The notes: a model not told the origin generated them from the sequence alone. 64,000 nucleotides of DNA from Pseudomonas fulva NBRC 16637 = DSM 17717 (GCF_000730565.1 NZ_BBIQ01000002.1:248001-312000), one strand, 5' to 3'; positions 26,658 to 35,609 are shown, counted from the stretch's first letter. Program-made: numbers and translations.

Positions 26658-27305
26658 CTAGCCGCCTAGTGCGTCCAGCCGCGCTTCCAGTGCAGCGATG
26701 CGCGCTTCCAGTGCCTCGATTCGATCCTGTGTAACCGTACTGGTACCACTTCGCATTGAGCTCTCCTGCTGCTTTGCAGCCAGAATGGCTTCGATGTCTG
26801 CCGGGTCACCCAACGCATGAGTGTAACGGTCCTCACGCTGGCCGGCCTGACGCGGCAGGTGCACGGCCAAGTTCCGTGACACCAGACGTTCTAGCTGGTG
26901 GTGAATTTGGTCGGTGTCGTCGAAATCGTGCAGGCGGTTGCTACGGGTCAGCAACTCGCTCAAGGTTTGCGGGCCACGCAGGAACATCAGCCCCATCAAC
27001 ACCAGCTGCGCAGGAACCAATTCCAGCGCCTTGTCCACCCGGTGTTCCCAACGGTCGGCGCGGCTGCCCATCTGCAAGCGTGCCATCTGTTGTGCTTCGA
27101 GGCTGCGCAGCGCCTGACCCACTTGGCCCTGGGTAAGGTTCATCACCGGTTCGCGGCTGGTCTTCTGGTTACAGGCCAGGAGCAGGGCGTTGAGGGTAAG
27201 CGGGTAACTTTCCGGGCTGGTGGCCTGTTTCTCGATCAGCGAGCCGAGCACGCGAATCTCGACGCTGCTCAAGCGACCTTCAGTGGTGGTGTCTTGCTCG
27301 GACAT
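26658..27305 (-). CDS. YceH family protein (DUF480)
   Basis: 215 residues of the DUF480/YceH family. Two winged-helix domains: [39 protein letters not shown] is the family hallmark at the N-terminus, and [20 protein letters not shown] with [13 protein letters not shown] forms the second. A C-terminal coiled coil ([22 protein letters not shown]) probably dimerises it. Cytoplasmic and presumably DNA-binding, but no target is established. It lies upstream of, but is probably not co-transcribed with, neighbours. Confidence 0.88.
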   Translation of the reverse strand: MSEQDTTTEGRLSSVEIRVLGSLIEKQATSPESYPLTLNALLLACNQKTSREPVMNLTQGQVGQALRSLEAQQMARLQMGSRADRWEHRVDKALELVPAQLVLMGLMFLRGPQTLSELLTRSNRLHDFDDTDQIHHQLERLVSRNLAVHLPRQAGQREDRYTHALGDPADIEAILAAKQQESSMRSGTSTVTQDRIEALEARIAALEARLDALGG

Positions 27306-27356
27306 GGCCCTGTCTCATTGCTGGGAAAAGGCCATTAGCGTAGGTGTATGAGGGAA

Positions 27357-27373
27357 GGGCCGCAAGACGGCCC
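27357..27373. terminator. Hairpin downstream of sstT
   Basis: GGGCCG-CAAGA-CGGCCC, immediately after the sstT stop on the minus strand. The same GGGCCGCAA...CGGCCCGGC pattern recurs at 31925-31944. Confidence 0.5.
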
Positions 27374-27380
27374 GGCTAAA

Positions 27381-28592
27381 TCAGGCGCTGCGGCGCGCTT
27401 CGGCCTGGCAGGCGGCTGCGGTGAACAGCACGTCGGTGGAGGAGTTGAGCGCGGTCTCGGCAGAATCCTGCAGCACGCCGATGATGAACCCCACCGCCAC
27501 AACCTGCATGGCGATCTCACTGGGAATGCCGAACAAGCTGCAGGCCAATGGGATGAGCAGCAGGGAGCCGCCGGCCACACCGGACGCACCGCAGGCACAG
27601 ACCGCCGCTACCACACTGAGCAACACTGCCGTGGGAAGGTCCAAGGGAATCCCCAAGGTGTGCACCGCCGCCAGCGTCAATACGGTGATGGTGATTGCAG
27701 CGCCAGCCATGTTAATCGTGGCCCCCAGCGGAATGGATACCGAATAAGTATCCTCATGCAGCCCAAGGCGTTCGGACAACGCCATGTTCACAGGGATGTT
27801 GGCTGCCGAACTGCGGGTGAAAAATGCAGTGATGCCGCTTTCGCGCAGACACAGCAGGGTGAGTGGGTAGGGATTTCGACGGGTTTTCCAGAATACGATC
27901 AGCGGGTTCATGACCAGGGCGACGAACAGCATGCACCCGATCAGTACCGCCAGCAGGTGCAGGTACCCCAACATGGCTTTGAGCCCTGACTGAGCCAAGG
28001 TGGAGGTGACCAGGCCGAAGATGCCCAGTGGCGCAAAGCGAATGACGATGCGCACGATCAGCGTGACGCCGTTGGACAGGTCGTCGACCACCTTGCGGGT
28101 GGTGTCACCGGCGCGGCGCAACGCGATGCCCAGGCCGATAGCCCAGGTCAGCACGCCGATGAAATTGGCATTGAGCAACGCGTTGATCGGGTTGTCGACC
28201 GCACTGAGCAACAGGTTCTTCAACACCTCACCGATGCCGCCCGGTGCACTCAGGGCGGCATCCGCTGCGTTCAGTACCAGGTGCGAAGGAAATACCATGC
28301 TGGCAACCACCGCCACGACAGCCGAGGCGAATGTGCCGAGCAAGTACAGCCCCAAGATGGGGCGGATGTGGGTTTCCTGTCCGTGCCGGTGATTGGCAAT
28401 CGATGCCATGACCAGAACGAAGACCAGCACTGGCGCCACCGCCTTCAAGGCACTGACGAACACCGTACCGAGAAAGCCCAGGTCACGGGCAACGGTAGGG
28501 GCGATCAGGGCAAGCGCGATACCTGCCACCAGGCCGATAACGATTTGCGTCACCAGGCCGGTGCGGTTGAGAAGGCGAAGAAGCGGTGTCAT
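27381..28592 (-). CDS. sstT: Serine/threonine:sodium symporter SstT
   Basis: 403 residues of the dicarboxylate/amino acid:cation symporter family. Hydrophobic helices from [20 protein letters not shown] onward; the family re-entrant loop region appears as [20 protein letters not shown] and the Asn-rich [15 protein letters not shown]. It imports serine and threonine with Na+. The ATG at 28592 ([12 protein letters not shown]) matches the family N-terminus; upstream extension enters the nhaR-sstT gap. It lies 83 bases after nhaR on the same strand. Confidence 0.92.
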   Translation of the reverse strand: MTPLLRLLNRTGLVTQIVIGLVAGIALALIAPTVARDLGFLGTVFVSALKAVAPVLVFVLVMASIANHRHGQETHIRPILGLYLLGTFASAVVAVVASMVFPSHLVLNAADAALSAPGGIGEVLKNLLLSAVDNPINALLNANFIGVLTWAIGLGIALRRAGDTTRKVVDDLSNGVTLIVRIVIRFAPLGIFGLVTSTLAQSGLKAMLGYLHLLAVLIGCMLFVALVMNPLIVFWKTRRNPYPLTLLCLRESGITAFFTRSSAANIPVNMALSERLGLHEDTYSVSIPLGATINMAGAAITITVLTLAAVHTLGIPLDLPTAVLLSVVAAVCACGASGVAGGSLLLIPLACSLFGIPSEIAMQVVAVGFIIGVLQDSAETALNSSTDVLFTAAACQAEARRSA

Positions 28593-28675
28593 GCGCAGCG
28601 AGGTCCTGAAATTCGAAAAGGTCTGGACTTTACCATAGACCTCGCCCAGGCACTTACTGCCCGTTGTGGGGAGCG

Positions 28676-29569
28676 CTACCAGTTGAACAGTTCGCGTCGC
28701 GCCCCTTCGGTGATGGCAACGATGCCAGGATGCTTGACCTTGCGCTCGACCGAAATGGCGTAGAAGGACTCGTTCACGGCCTCGGTTTGCCCAATCAACT
28801 GTACGCCATACTGCCGACACACTTCTTCGGCAATCACGCTGGGCGCCACGAAGATGCCGCTGCCAGACTGCCCGAACGCCTGCATCAAGGCACTGTCGTC
28901 GAACTCGCCGACGATGCGCGGTTGAAGATGTTGATCACCAAGCCAGCGTAGAAGGCGGCTGCGCAGCACCGTTTCTTGCCCGGGTATGAGCAGCGGCGCA
29001 TCGTGCAGGCATTCAGGGAACGGGCCATCGTGCTGAAGGGCCAATGTTGGGGTTGCGAAAAAGCTCAGGCCGCATTCTCCCAGTTTCTGGCTATACCCTT
29101 TGATGTCCAGGTGGGGCGGCATCGGGCTGTCTGAAATGACCAGGTCCAGTCGCTGAATGGCAAGGTCGGCCAGGAGCCGCTCCAGCTTGTCTTCACGGCA
29201 GTTGATGCGCAGCACGTTCTCAAGCTCCATGGTGGGTGCCAATAATCGATAGACAATGGACTTGGGCACCACGTCAGCCACCCCGACCCGGAACAGGATC
29301 TGCTCCTGAGGGCCGGCACGCAGCATGGCTTCGAGTTCGCCCCCCAGCTGGAACATCTGCTCGGCATACGTCAGCGCCTGGCGTCCGGTCTCAGTGAGTT
29401 CCAATTGCCGGCCAACCCGCTGGAACAGCTCGACGCCATAAGCCTGTTCCAATAGCGTGATCTGACCGCTGATGGTCTGTGGCGTCAGATTTAATTGCTC
29501 GCTCGCCCGAACGATGCTGCCGGTTCGGGCTACCACCCAAAAGTAGTGGAGCTGGCGATAGTTAAGCAT
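28676..29569 (-). CDS. nhaR: LysR-family activator NhaR
   Basis: 297 residues. N-terminal winged HTH ([36 protein letters not shown]) and a LysR substrate-binding domain whose sequence ([36 protein letters not shown]) fits the NhaR subgroup. In E. coli NhaR senses Na+ and activates nhaA and surface polysaccharide genes. No nhaA is next to it here; its neighbours are the Na+-coupled SstT and, divergently, a small lipoprotein and TerC. Target genes are therefore uncertain. Confidence 0.87.
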   Translation of the reverse strand: MLNYRQLHYFWVVARTGSIVRASEQLNLTPQTISGQITLLEQAYGVELFQRVGRQLELTETGRQALTYAEQMFQLGGELEAMLRAGPQEQILFRVGVADVVPKSIVYRLLAPTMELENVLRINCREDKLERLLADLAIQRLDLVISDSPMPPHLDIKGYSQKLGECGLSFFATPTLALQHDGPFPECLHDAPLLIPGQETVLRSRLLRWLGDQHLQPRIVGEFDDSALMQAFGQSGSGIFVAPSVIAEEVCRQYGVQLIGQTEAVNESFYAISVERKVKHPGIVAITEGARRELFNW

Positions 29570-29701
29570 TAGCGCAGATGCCGATTCGGAAAAACCGAAG
29601 TATATCGCTTGAAAATACGAATTTTACAGAAGTATTGCGCCCTCTAGAATCCACTTCATTCAGGCGGATACGAGCCTGCGCACATCATTCCGGAGGCGCC
29701 T

Positions 29702-29941
29702 ATGCTGTATTTCAAATCAATGGGTACTGCGCTGGTCATGAGCATGACGCTGTTGGCCCTGGCCGGCTGCGATCAGGCCGAGAAGTCTGCCCAGCAAGTG
29801 CTTGACCAGGCGGCGAAGTCGGCTCAGCAGGTGATCGAGCAAACCAACCAGGCGGCCCAGCAGGCCTTGAGCGACGCGCTTGGGACCGACCGGCGAGAGC
29901 CCGAGCAAGATGACACCGCTTCCGAAACCCAGGACATTTGA
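29702..29941 (+). CDS. Small lipoprotein with heptad-like repeats (79 aa)
   Basis: Signal peptide with lipobox LLALAGC (Cys about residue 23), then repeated segments EKSAQQVLDQAAKSAQQVIEQ and TNQAAQQALSDALG that predict a helical coiled coil, and an acidic tail. The start follows CGGAGGCGCCT. It resembles small helical outer-membrane lipoproteins, but I cannot assign a function. It precedes terC by 29 bases and may be co-transcribed; nhaR is divergent. Confidence 0.78.
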   Translation: MLYFKSMGTALVMSMTLLALAGCDQAEKSAQQVLDQAAKSAQQVIEQTNQAAQQALSDALGTDRREPEQDDTASETQDI

Positions 29942-29970
29942 TCCCCAACCCGCGTGACAGGATGTGAACA

Positions 29971-30723
29971 ATGGAATATTTGCTGGAACTTGCCGCTAGC
30001 CCGACAGCCTGGGTGGCGCTCGCCACGCTGGTGGCCATGGAAGTTGTACTGGGTATCGACAACCTGATCTTCATCTCCATCCTGACCAACAAACTACCAG
30101 TCGCGTATCGCTCCAAGGCACGCCGCATCGGTATCAGCATGGCACTGGTGATGCGCCTGGCACTGCTGAGCACCGTTGCCTGGATCGTGCAGCTGACCGA
30201 CCCTGTGTTCGAGGTGTTTGGCAACGCCTTCTCCTGGAAGGATGTGATCCTGATCGCCGGCGGCCTGTTCCTGCTGTGGAAGGCCACTAAGGAAATTCAC
30301 GAGAACGTCGACCCACACGGTGCCAAGGAAGAGTCCAAGGCTTCTTCTACCGTTACCTTGGGCTTCGCCGCAGCGATTTTCCAGATTTTGTTGCTCGATA
30401 TTGTGTTCTCGGTAGACAGCATTATCACCGCAGTAGGCATGACTGAGCACTTGCCTATCATGATCATCGCCGTGATCACTGCCGTGATCGTGATGATGGT
30501 GGCGGCCGATCCGCTGGCCAACTTCATCAACGACAACCCAACCGTTGTCATGCTGGCGCTCGGTTTCCTGATCATGATCGGCATGACGCTGATCGCGGAG
30601 GGCTTCGGAGCCCACGTGCCCAAGGGCTATGTGTATGCCGCCATGGCGTTCTCAACCGCTATCGAGATTCTGAATATCCTGGCGCGTCGAGCACGGCTGA
30701 AGCGTGAGGCCAAGCAAGGGTGA
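29971..30723 (+). CDS. TerC family integral membrane protein
   Basis: 250 residues with about seven membrane helices. The TerC hallmarks are the conserved acidic motifs [21 protein letters not shown] (near residue 30) and [21 protein letters not shown] (mid-protein), thought to bind metal ions. Relatives export manganese or calcium, or confer tellurite resistance. No tel/ter genes are near, so metal homeostasis at the inner membrane is more likely than tellurite resistance. Followed by a GC-rich hairpin. Confidence 0.9.
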   Translation: MEYLLELAASPTAWVALATLVAMEVVLGIDNLIFISILTNKLPVAYRSKARRIGISMALVMRLALLSTVAWIVQLTDPVFEVFGNAFSWKDVILIAGGLFLLWKATKEIHENVDPHGAKEESKASSTVTLGFAAAIFQILLLDIVFSVDSIITAVGMTEHLPIMIIAVITAVIVMMVAADPLANFINDNPTVVMLALGFLIMIGMTLIAEGFGAHVPKGYVYAAMAFSTAIEILNILARRARLKREAKQG

Positions 30724-30731
30724 CAGCAGGC

Positions 30732-30748
30732 GGGGCGCATGGCGCCCC
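30732..30748 (+). terminator. Hairpin after terC
   Basis: GGGGCGC-ATG-GCGCCCC with no clear T-run (ATT follows). It lies 9 bases after the terC stop and between convergent genes. Confidence 0.5.
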
Positions 30749-30772
30749 ATTCGCTGCATGTTTCAGGTGGGT

Positions 30773-30949
30773 TCAGTGCGCCGCTGCTGCGTGTGGAGCA
30801 CGCCGTGCAGGGGCGGGTTGAGGGCGTGGCTGTGGTTGCGCAACGGGTTGAGCGTGCCGCCGTGCGATGCGCAGTACGCCCCAGAGCATGGCCGCTGCAA
30901 CGCTGAGCCACATGCACACCAGCATGATGATTGCCAAGGTCATATTCAT
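30773..30949 (-). CDS. Small single-pass membrane protein (58 aa)
   Basis: MNMTLAIIMLVCMWLSVAAAMLWGVL is one membrane helix, followed by a Pro/Gln/Ala/His-rich tail (AQPVAQPQPRPQPAPARR). The ATG at 30949 has GGAGG 5 bases upstream, so translation is credible. Function unknown. It is convergent with terC and divergent from the lipoprotein gene at 31171. Confidence 0.6.
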   Translation of the reverse strand: MNMTLAIIMLVCMWLSVAAAMLWGVLRIARRHAQPVAQPQPRPQPAPARRAPHAAAAH

Positions 30950-31170
30950 TTGTGCCTCCATCTCTACGGCGAGCGCTTGATACGCCAGCGATTGCCTTCC
31001 AGACACTTGATTAGTGTAGCCCTTGCGTGGGTACGTTCCATCGAATAACGCCTGCGGTGCCGAGATGATTCGCCAACATGCCCTGTCGGACTGTACCGCC
31101 ATCGTTGTGGGACCTATCATCGCGAACACAGCAGGGCGCTGCCTGCCCTGCGTTCAGCAAGCGAGTATCC

Positions 31171-31854
31171 ATGCCCAATTTCACCTTCTCGTCGCCGACC
31201 AAGGTCGTTCGCCAGCTCATCCTGGCGTGCTGGTTGGGTGTCACCTTGGCAGGTTGTGCCGGGACACCTTCTACCGCACTCCAGGGCCTGCCCCAGCGGG
31301 TGGAGCTCAGCAGCGTTCCGTTCTACCGCGGTAACGCCAACCACAGCGCAGCCATGGCATTGGCCGCGATTCTGTCGCAGCAAGGTGCGCCCATCACGCC
31401 TGGGCTGCTCGATCAGCCGCTGAACCTGCCCACAGGTATCGACAGCCTAGATACCAGCATCCCGCGCGTTGCGCGCGACTACGGTAGGGTGGTGTACCCC
31501 TTGGACAAGCGGCTAGATGCCTTGTTGACGCAGGTGGCCGCTGGAAACCCGGTGCTGGTTCGCTACCAGGACGGTTCGGCATGGTGGAGCGAACCCAGGT
31601 ATGCGGTATTGATAGGGTATGACCGTTACAAACAGCGTGTGCTGATGCGTGCAGGCATGCAGCGCCGCCTGGTGATGGCATTCGACGATTTCGCCTCTGC
31701 CTGGGCGAAAGAGGGCCGTTGGGCAATCCTGGTGCAGCCGCCGGGGGAGTTGCCGGCGAACGTTGACCGTCAGCGCTGGCAACAGGCCGCTGACGATCTG
31801 GCGCGTGCGGGCCAGGAACTGGCGGCCAGGCAGGCCCTGGACAGCCTCAAGTGA
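31171..31854 (+). CDS. C39-peptidase-like lipoprotein lacking catalytic residues
   Basis: 227 residues: lipobox VTLAGC (Cys29), then a papain-like C39 peptidase fold (VELSSVPFYRGNANHSAAMALAAIL ... DGSAWWSEPRYAVLIGYDRYKQRVLMR) and a short helical C-terminus. The usual catalytic Cys of the QCGPAAL motif is replaced by Ser in HSAAMAL (about residue 59), and the usual His before VVLIGYD is replaced by Arg/Tyr. It is therefore probably a non-enzymatic binding or scaffold protein in the outer membrane. The start at 31171 gives a proper signal peptide; 31078 does not. Confidence 0.7.
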   Translation: MPNFTFSSPTKVVRQLILACWLGVTLAGCAGTPSTALQGLPQRVELSSVPFYRGNANHSAAMALAAILSQQGAPITPGLLDQPLNLPTGIDSLDTSIPRVARDYGRVVYPLDKRLDALLTQVAAGNPVLVRYQDGSAWWSEPRYAVLIGYDRYKQRVLMRAGMQRRLVMAFDDFASAWAKEGRWAILVQPPGELPANVDRQRWQQAADDLARAGQELAARQALDSLK

Positions 31855-31924
31855 GGCTGCTCGCATCAGGCTTCCCACGGTCACTGAAGGCGTGGCCTTG
31901 CCGGGGCGCTGGGCTGGTCGGCAT

Positions 31925-31941
31925 GGGCCGCAACGCGGCCC
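31925..31941. terminator. Hairpin between convergent genes
   Basis: GGGCCGC-AAC-GCGGCCC, followed by GGCGAAC. It lies between the convergent lipoprotein (ends 31854) and oxidoreductase (ends 32004) genes and resembles the hairpin at 27357. Confidence 0.45.
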
Positions 31942-32003
31942 GGCGAACATGAGTGAACCCCATCACGCCAGTGGCAGCCCTTTACTGGTTGCCACGCCTT
32001 GAC

Positions 32004-33287
32004 TCAGAAGCCCAGACGGTCACGCAAGCTGTAGTACCAAGCGCCCAAGGCACTGAAGGGCACGCGCAGCATCTGACCGCCCGGGAAGGGGTAGTGCGGC
32101 AGCCCGGCAAAGGCATCGAACCGCTCCGCCTGGCCACGCATGGCCTCGGCCAGGACTTTGCCTGCCAGATGGGTATAGGTGACCCCGTGGCCTGAACATC
32201 CCTGGGAATAATAGATGTTGTCACCGATACGGCCGACTTGTGGCAGACGCGACAAGGTGAGCAGGAAGTTGCCGGTCCAGGCGTAGTCGATCTTGACGTT
32301 CTTCAACTGCGGGAAGGCCTTGAGCATCTTCGGACGAATGATCGCCTCGATGTTGGCCGGATCCCGTGCACCATAAACCACGCCGCCTCCAAAGATCAGG
32401 CGCTTGTCGCTGGTCAGGCGATAGTAGTCGAGCAGGTAGTTGCAGTCTTCGACGCAGTAGTCCTGGGGAAGCAGTGTGCGCGCCAGTTCATCGCCCAAGG
32501 GTTCGGTCGTGATGACCTGTGTACCGCAAGGCATCGACTTGGCGGCAAGCTCCGGGACCAGGTTGCCCAGGTAGGCGTTGCCCGCCACGATGATGAACTT
32601 GGCGCGCACTTTACCCTGTGGGGTATGCACGACCGGGTTGGCGCCGCGCTCGATGCGCACCGCCGGAGTTTGTTCATAGATGGTGCCGCCCAACGATTCG
32701 ACCGCAGCAGCTTCGCCGAGGGCCAGGTTGAGTGGATGGATATGCCCGCCGCTCATGTCGAGCATGCCGCCGATGTAGTTGTCGCAGGCCACCACTTCGC
32801 GGATGCGCTGTTGATCCATCAGCTCCAGCTGGTTGTGGCCGAAACGTTCCCACAGGCGCTTTTGCGATTCCAGGTGACCCATTTGCTTGCTGGTCAGCGC
32901 AGCGAACACGCCACCGTCCTTGAGGTCGCACTGGATGTTGTACTTGGCCACCCGCTCGCGAATGATGCGCCCGCCTTCGAAGGCCATCTGGCCTAGCAGC
33001 TGGGCTTGGCGAGCACCCACGGTGCGCTCGATGACATCGATGTCGCGGCTGTAGCTGTTGACGATCTGGCCACCGTTGCGGCCCGATGCGCCGAAGCCTA
33101 CCTTGGCCGCTTCGACAATGCTTACCTTGAAGCCATTTTCCAGAAGGAACAGGGCGCTGGACAAGCCGGTGTAGCCCGCGCCGATGATGCAGACATCGGT
33201 TTGCACCTCACCCTGCAGCGCCGGACGTGGCGGCACCGGGTTGGCCGAGGCGGCGTAGTAGGACTGGGGGTAGGGGGTGTTAGCCAT
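32004..33287 (-). CDS. Gamma-glutamylputrescine oxidase-type FAD oxidoreductase
   Basis: 427 residues of the DAO family. FAD-binding motif VCIIGAGYTGLSSALFLLENG near residue 32, the flavin-contact region GFGASGRNGGQIVN, and the C-terminal GRIGDNIYYSQGCSGHGVTYT. The opening MANTPYPQSYYAASANP is typical of the PuuB/PauB group in pseudomonads, which oxidises gamma-glutamylated putrescine or related polyamines to the aldehyde with peroxide formation. No other polyamine genes are adjacent, so the precise substrate is not proved. Confidence 0.82.
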   Translation of the reverse strand: MANTPYPQSYYAASANPVPPRPALQGEVQTDVCIIGAGYTGLSSALFLLENGFKVSIVEAAKVGFGASGRNGGQIVNSYSRDIDVIERTVGARQAQLLGQMAFEGGRIIRERVAKYNIQCDLKDGGVFAALTSKQMGHLESQKRLWERFGHNQLELMDQQRIREVVACDNYIGGMLDMSGGHIHPLNLALGEAAAVESLGGTIYEQTPAVRIERGANPVVHTPQGKVRAKFIIVAGNAYLGNLVPELAAKSMPCGTQVITTEPLGDELARTLLPQDYCVEDCNYLLDYYRLTSDKRLIFGGGVVYGARDPANIEAIIRPKMLKAFPQLKNVKIDYAWTGNFLLTLSRLPQVGRIGDNIYYSQGCSGHGVTYTHLAGKVLAEAMRGQAERFDAFAGLPHYPFPGGQMLRVPFSALGAWYYSLRDRLGF

Positions 33288-33446
33288 GCTGCAGAACCTC
33301 GTGTTTTATATTTTTAACGAATGTAGCGATGCTATCAATAATAATAAACACCCGCTAGTCGTCCGCCGAAAATCATGAACAGTGCTCGCGCCTGACGCCT
33401 CTTTATAAAGAGTTTGCAATTCAGTGGGTTAGCTTCAAAAAAACTG

Positions 33447-33474
33447 TTGACACGCCTTTGTAATTGCGTAGAAT
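33447..33474 (+). promoter_or_regulatory. Sigma-70 promoter of first tRNA-Val
   Basis: TTGACA (33447-33452), 16-base spacer, TAGAAT (33469-33474), 12 bases before the tRNA. Both hexamers are close to consensus. Confidence 0.8.
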
Positions 33475-33486
33475 GCGCACCACGAC

Positions 33487-33563
33487 AGGCACATAGCTCA
33501 GTTGGTTAGAGCACCACCTTGACATGGTGGGGGTCGTTGGTTCGAGTCCAATTGTGCCTACCA
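33487..33563 (+). tRNA. tRNA-Val (GAC), copy 1
   Basis: 77-base cloverleaf AGGCACATAGCTCAGTTGG...TGTGCCTACCA with encoded CCA. The anticodon loop CTTGACATG in the stem CCACC/GGTGG gives anticodon GAC. Identical to the copy at 33724-33800. Confidence 0.97.
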
Positions 33564-33568
33564 AATTG

Positions 33569-33601
33569 AAAAAGGGTGATCCGCAAGGGTCACCCTTTTT
33601 T
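33569..33601 (+). terminator. Terminator of first tRNA-Val
   Basis: AAAAAGGGTGA...TCACCCTTTTTT stem-loop with a T-run directly after the tRNA. Confidence 0.85.
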
Positions 33602-33680
33602 GCGTTTAGCTTTGGAAGCTCTTAGAGGGCTCCAATTCTCCGGCTGCTCGAAAGTTTTTGATTTATATCGAAAAAAAAGC

Positions 33681-33709
33681 TTTACAGGTGTTCAGTGAGT
33701 CTCTACTAT
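33681..33709 (+). promoter_or_regulatory. Sigma-70 promoter of second tRNA-Val
   Basis: TTTACA (33681-33686), 17-base spacer, TACTAT (33704-33709), then GCGCACC as in the first copy. Confidence 0.75.
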
Positions 33710-33723
33710 GCGCACCACACGAC

Positions 33724-33800
33724 AGGCACATAGCTCAGTTGGTTAGAGCACCACCTTGACATGGTGGGGGTCGTTGGTTCGAGTCCAATTGTGCCTACCA
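33724..33800 (+). tRNA. tRNA-Val (GAC), copy 2
   Basis: Base-for-base the same 77-base tRNA as copy 1, with its own promoter and terminator. The 5' flank (GCGCACCACACGACAGGCAC) also resembles that of copy 1 (GCGCACCACGACAGGCAC), which points to local duplication. Confidence 0.97.
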
Positions 33801-33806
33801 AATCCC

Positions 33807-33838
33807 AAAAAGGGCGATCAGAAATGATCGCCCTTTTT
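33807..33838 (+). terminator. Terminator of second tRNA-Val
   Basis: AAAAAGGGCGATCA-GAAA-TGATCGCCCTTTTT: perfect 14-bp stem with a GAAA loop and a T-run. Confidence 0.9.
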
Positions 33839-33933
33839 GCATGCCCGGCGGAATCAGCCTGTAACCTTTGGCCGCAGTTCGATGCTCAGTCTCGCGTGGT
33901 AGAATCCGCCTCTTCGAACCTGGAGGTACACGC

Positions 33934-34503
33934 GTGCGCAAACTGGTGGTGGTAATGGCAGTGCTGGCCCTGGCGGGCTGTGACAACGAGGTGGAGGGCG
34001 TGCACAAGCGTGTGGCCGAACACCTGCAAAATCCCAAGACCGCCAAGTTCGGTAACGTTCGCATCGATACGCAGGGTACGATCTGCGGTCAGGTGCGCGG
34101 CAAGGACGATGCCGGCCAATTCCAGGCCTACCGCAGCTATGTGGCCATCAAACGCGACGGTCAGTACGAAATCATTGTCGACGACAATGGCGACAACCTG
34201 CGTATTCGGGAGCTGTGTGGGGGTGCTGAATTGCAGCGCCGTGCGCAAGCGCTCGAAGGTGAGCCCGCGCCAGAGGGATGGGACGTCGAAGTGGTCCAGG
34301 GCGCCAACATGGGTGCACTCAGCGACATGACCGCGCGTCTGATCGAGAAAGGTATTCCGTCTTCGGTGGAGTACCGGGACGGCAAGCCTGTGGTGCTGCT
34401 GGGGCCATTTCCTACCCGGGAGCAGGCGCAGGCCCGTCGCGATGAAGTCATGGCCAAGCTTGGCACCGACTCGGTGGTCATCCAGCACGGCGCAGCCCGC
34501 TAA
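33934..34503 (+). CDS. SPOR-domain lipoprotein (189 aa)
   Basis: Starts at GTG with GGAGG at good spacing. Lipobox VLALAGC places the lipidated Cys near residue 16. The middle part (VHKRVAEHLQNPKTAKFGNVRID...GQVRGKDDAGQFQAYRSYVAIK) is typical of small Pseudomonas lipoproteins. The C-terminus (VEVVQGANMGALSDMTARLIEKGIPSSVEYRDGKPVVLLGPFPTREQAQARRDEV) has the SPOR pattern that binds denuded peptidoglycan. A role in cell-envelope or septal processes is inferred from that domain only. Confidence 0.75.
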   Translation: MRKLVVVMAVLALAGCDNEVEGVHKRVAEHLQNPKTAKFGNVRIDTQGTICGQVRGKDDAGQFQAYRSYVAIKRDGQYEIIVDDNGDNLRIRELCGGAELQRRAQALEGEPAPEGWDVEVVQGANMGALSDMTARLIEKGIPSSVEYRDGKPVVLLGPFPTREQAQARRDEVMAKLGTDSVVIQHGAAR

Positions 34504-34521
34504 GCGCTCGTGGCCGGTCGA

Positions 34522-35211
34522 TCAGCTGCACGCCTTGAGGTCGACCGGCCCTACAAACGCATTACCGTGCCCCATCAGGCACCCGACCCGCTGGTTACGT
34601 TGATACTCCCAAGGCTGCGGCGGATACGTCTTGTTCCATGCCTCGAACAGCTGACGGTCCTGCCTTGAGAGGCGCAAGTTGTATTGCTTGCTCATGTAGA
34701 AATAGGTGCGTGCAATCATGCCGCGGATCGAAGGCCGCGGCATGACCTTCCTGGCCTTGAAATCCACCTGGGTAAGGCATTGGCCGTATTGCCCACGTTG
34801 TTCCGGCAGCCAGCCGAAGCTGTAGTTGCTGCGGTCGCCGTTGACCTCCCCAACGCTTGGCACCAGATTGTGCAGGTCGGCTTCGGCGCGTTTGTATACC
34901 TCGTCGTGCTGCGAGCAGGCCTTACGACCGCCGCTTTGCCAACACTGGCGCTGATGGCCGATTTGCCAGGCCGGCACGATGTGCTCCCACTCGATGCGTG
35001 AAGCGCGTTGGGCATTCTTGCGTGGTGAATACCCACATGAAGCCATATCGACTTTGTTGCCGTTGTATTTGCAACCGCAGTAGAACTCGGTGGATTGTGG
35101 TGCGTAGAGTTGCCTGGCCACCTTCTTGGCTTCCTGGAACGTGCGGGGCGCATCGGCATAGGCAAGCGGAGCCATCAGCAGGCAGGCAGCTGCAATAAGC
35201 GAAACTCTCAT
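34522..35211 (-). CDS. endA: Endonuclease I (EndA/Dns), secreted
   Basis: 229 residues with a signal peptide (to AYA, about residue 19). Endonuclease I family: general-base His in RIEWEHIVPA (H77), metal-binding Asn in NGDRSN, paired cysteines (CGCKYN, ASCGYS, QCW, ACSQHD, QCLTQ, GCLMG) for disulfides expected in the periplasm. It degrades double-stranded DNA non-specifically for nutrient use, biofilm matrix turnover or exclusion of foreign DNA. It lies 6 bases downstream of the DUF1654 gene, so both should share the LexA-controlled promoter. An inverted repeat GGCCGGTCGA/TCGACCGGCC (34512-34521, 34541-34550) overlaps the 3' end. Confidence 0.93.
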   Translation of the reverse strand: MRVSLIAAACLLMAPLAYADAPRTFQEAKKVARQLYAPQSTEFYCGCKYNGNKVDMASCGYSPRKNAQRASRIEWEHIVPAWQIGHQRQCWQSGGRKACSQHDEVYKRAEADLHNLVPSVGEVNGDRSNYSFGWLPEQRGQYGQCLTQVDFKARKVMPRPSIRGMIARTYFYMSKQYNLRLSRQDRQLFEAWNKTYPPQPWEYQRNQRVGCLMGHGNAFVGPVDLKACS

Positions 35212-35217
35212 GCGCGG

Positions 35218-35463
35218 TCAGTCTTCCTTGGGCACGGTCCAGAAAAGCTGTACGCCACCATCGTCGCGGTGGGCGAGGGTAACGTTGTCATTTTCGGCAA
35301 TCTCGGCCAGCAACGTGTCCCAGTCCTCTGGTGTTTCCTGTTCCAGGCGAAAAATCAAAGCCGCCCGGCTGCGCTGGGCAATGGGGTTGTTGATGATTTT
35401 CTGAATGCGCATGCCCAATTGTTGGTAGCTGGCAGGTGAGGGCGAGGAGGTAGACACAGGCAT
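35218..35463 (-). CDS. DUF1654 protein
   Basis: 81 residues of DUF1654, a family found almost only in Pseudomonas and its phages. Pattern: SYQQLGMRIQKIINNPIAQRSRAALIFRLEQETPEDWDTLLAEI, then ENDNVTLAHRDDGGVQLFWTVP. The ATG at 35463 has AAAGGAAA upstream. A LexA box lies 12 bases before it, so the gene should be DNA-damage induced. Function unknown; expression together with endA suggests a role linked to DNA turnover. Confidence 0.88.
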   Translation of the reverse strand: MPVSTSSPSPASYQQLGMRIQKIINNPIAQRSRAALIFRLEQETPEDWDTLLAEIAENDNVTLAHRDDGGVQLFWTVPKED

Positions 35464-35475
35464 TTCCTTTTTTTG

Positions 35476-35491
35476 CTGTATGCACGTACAG
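35476..35491. promoter_or_regulatory. LexA (SOS) box
   Basis: CTGTATGCACGTACAG matches the SOS consensus CTGT-N8-ACAG exactly in both arms. It lies 13 bases before the DUF1654 start and 118 bases before the divergent receptor gene. Confidence 0.85.
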
Positions 35492-35609
35492 TATTTCACT
35501 GTAAGGGATTTCGCAACAGTTTGAAGGGAAAGTTCTGTGGATCGCCCTCGCCATGTTCGCGATTCAGGCCAGGGTCTGCTGTAATAGCGGCACTTTCCGG
35601 AAATTGCTC

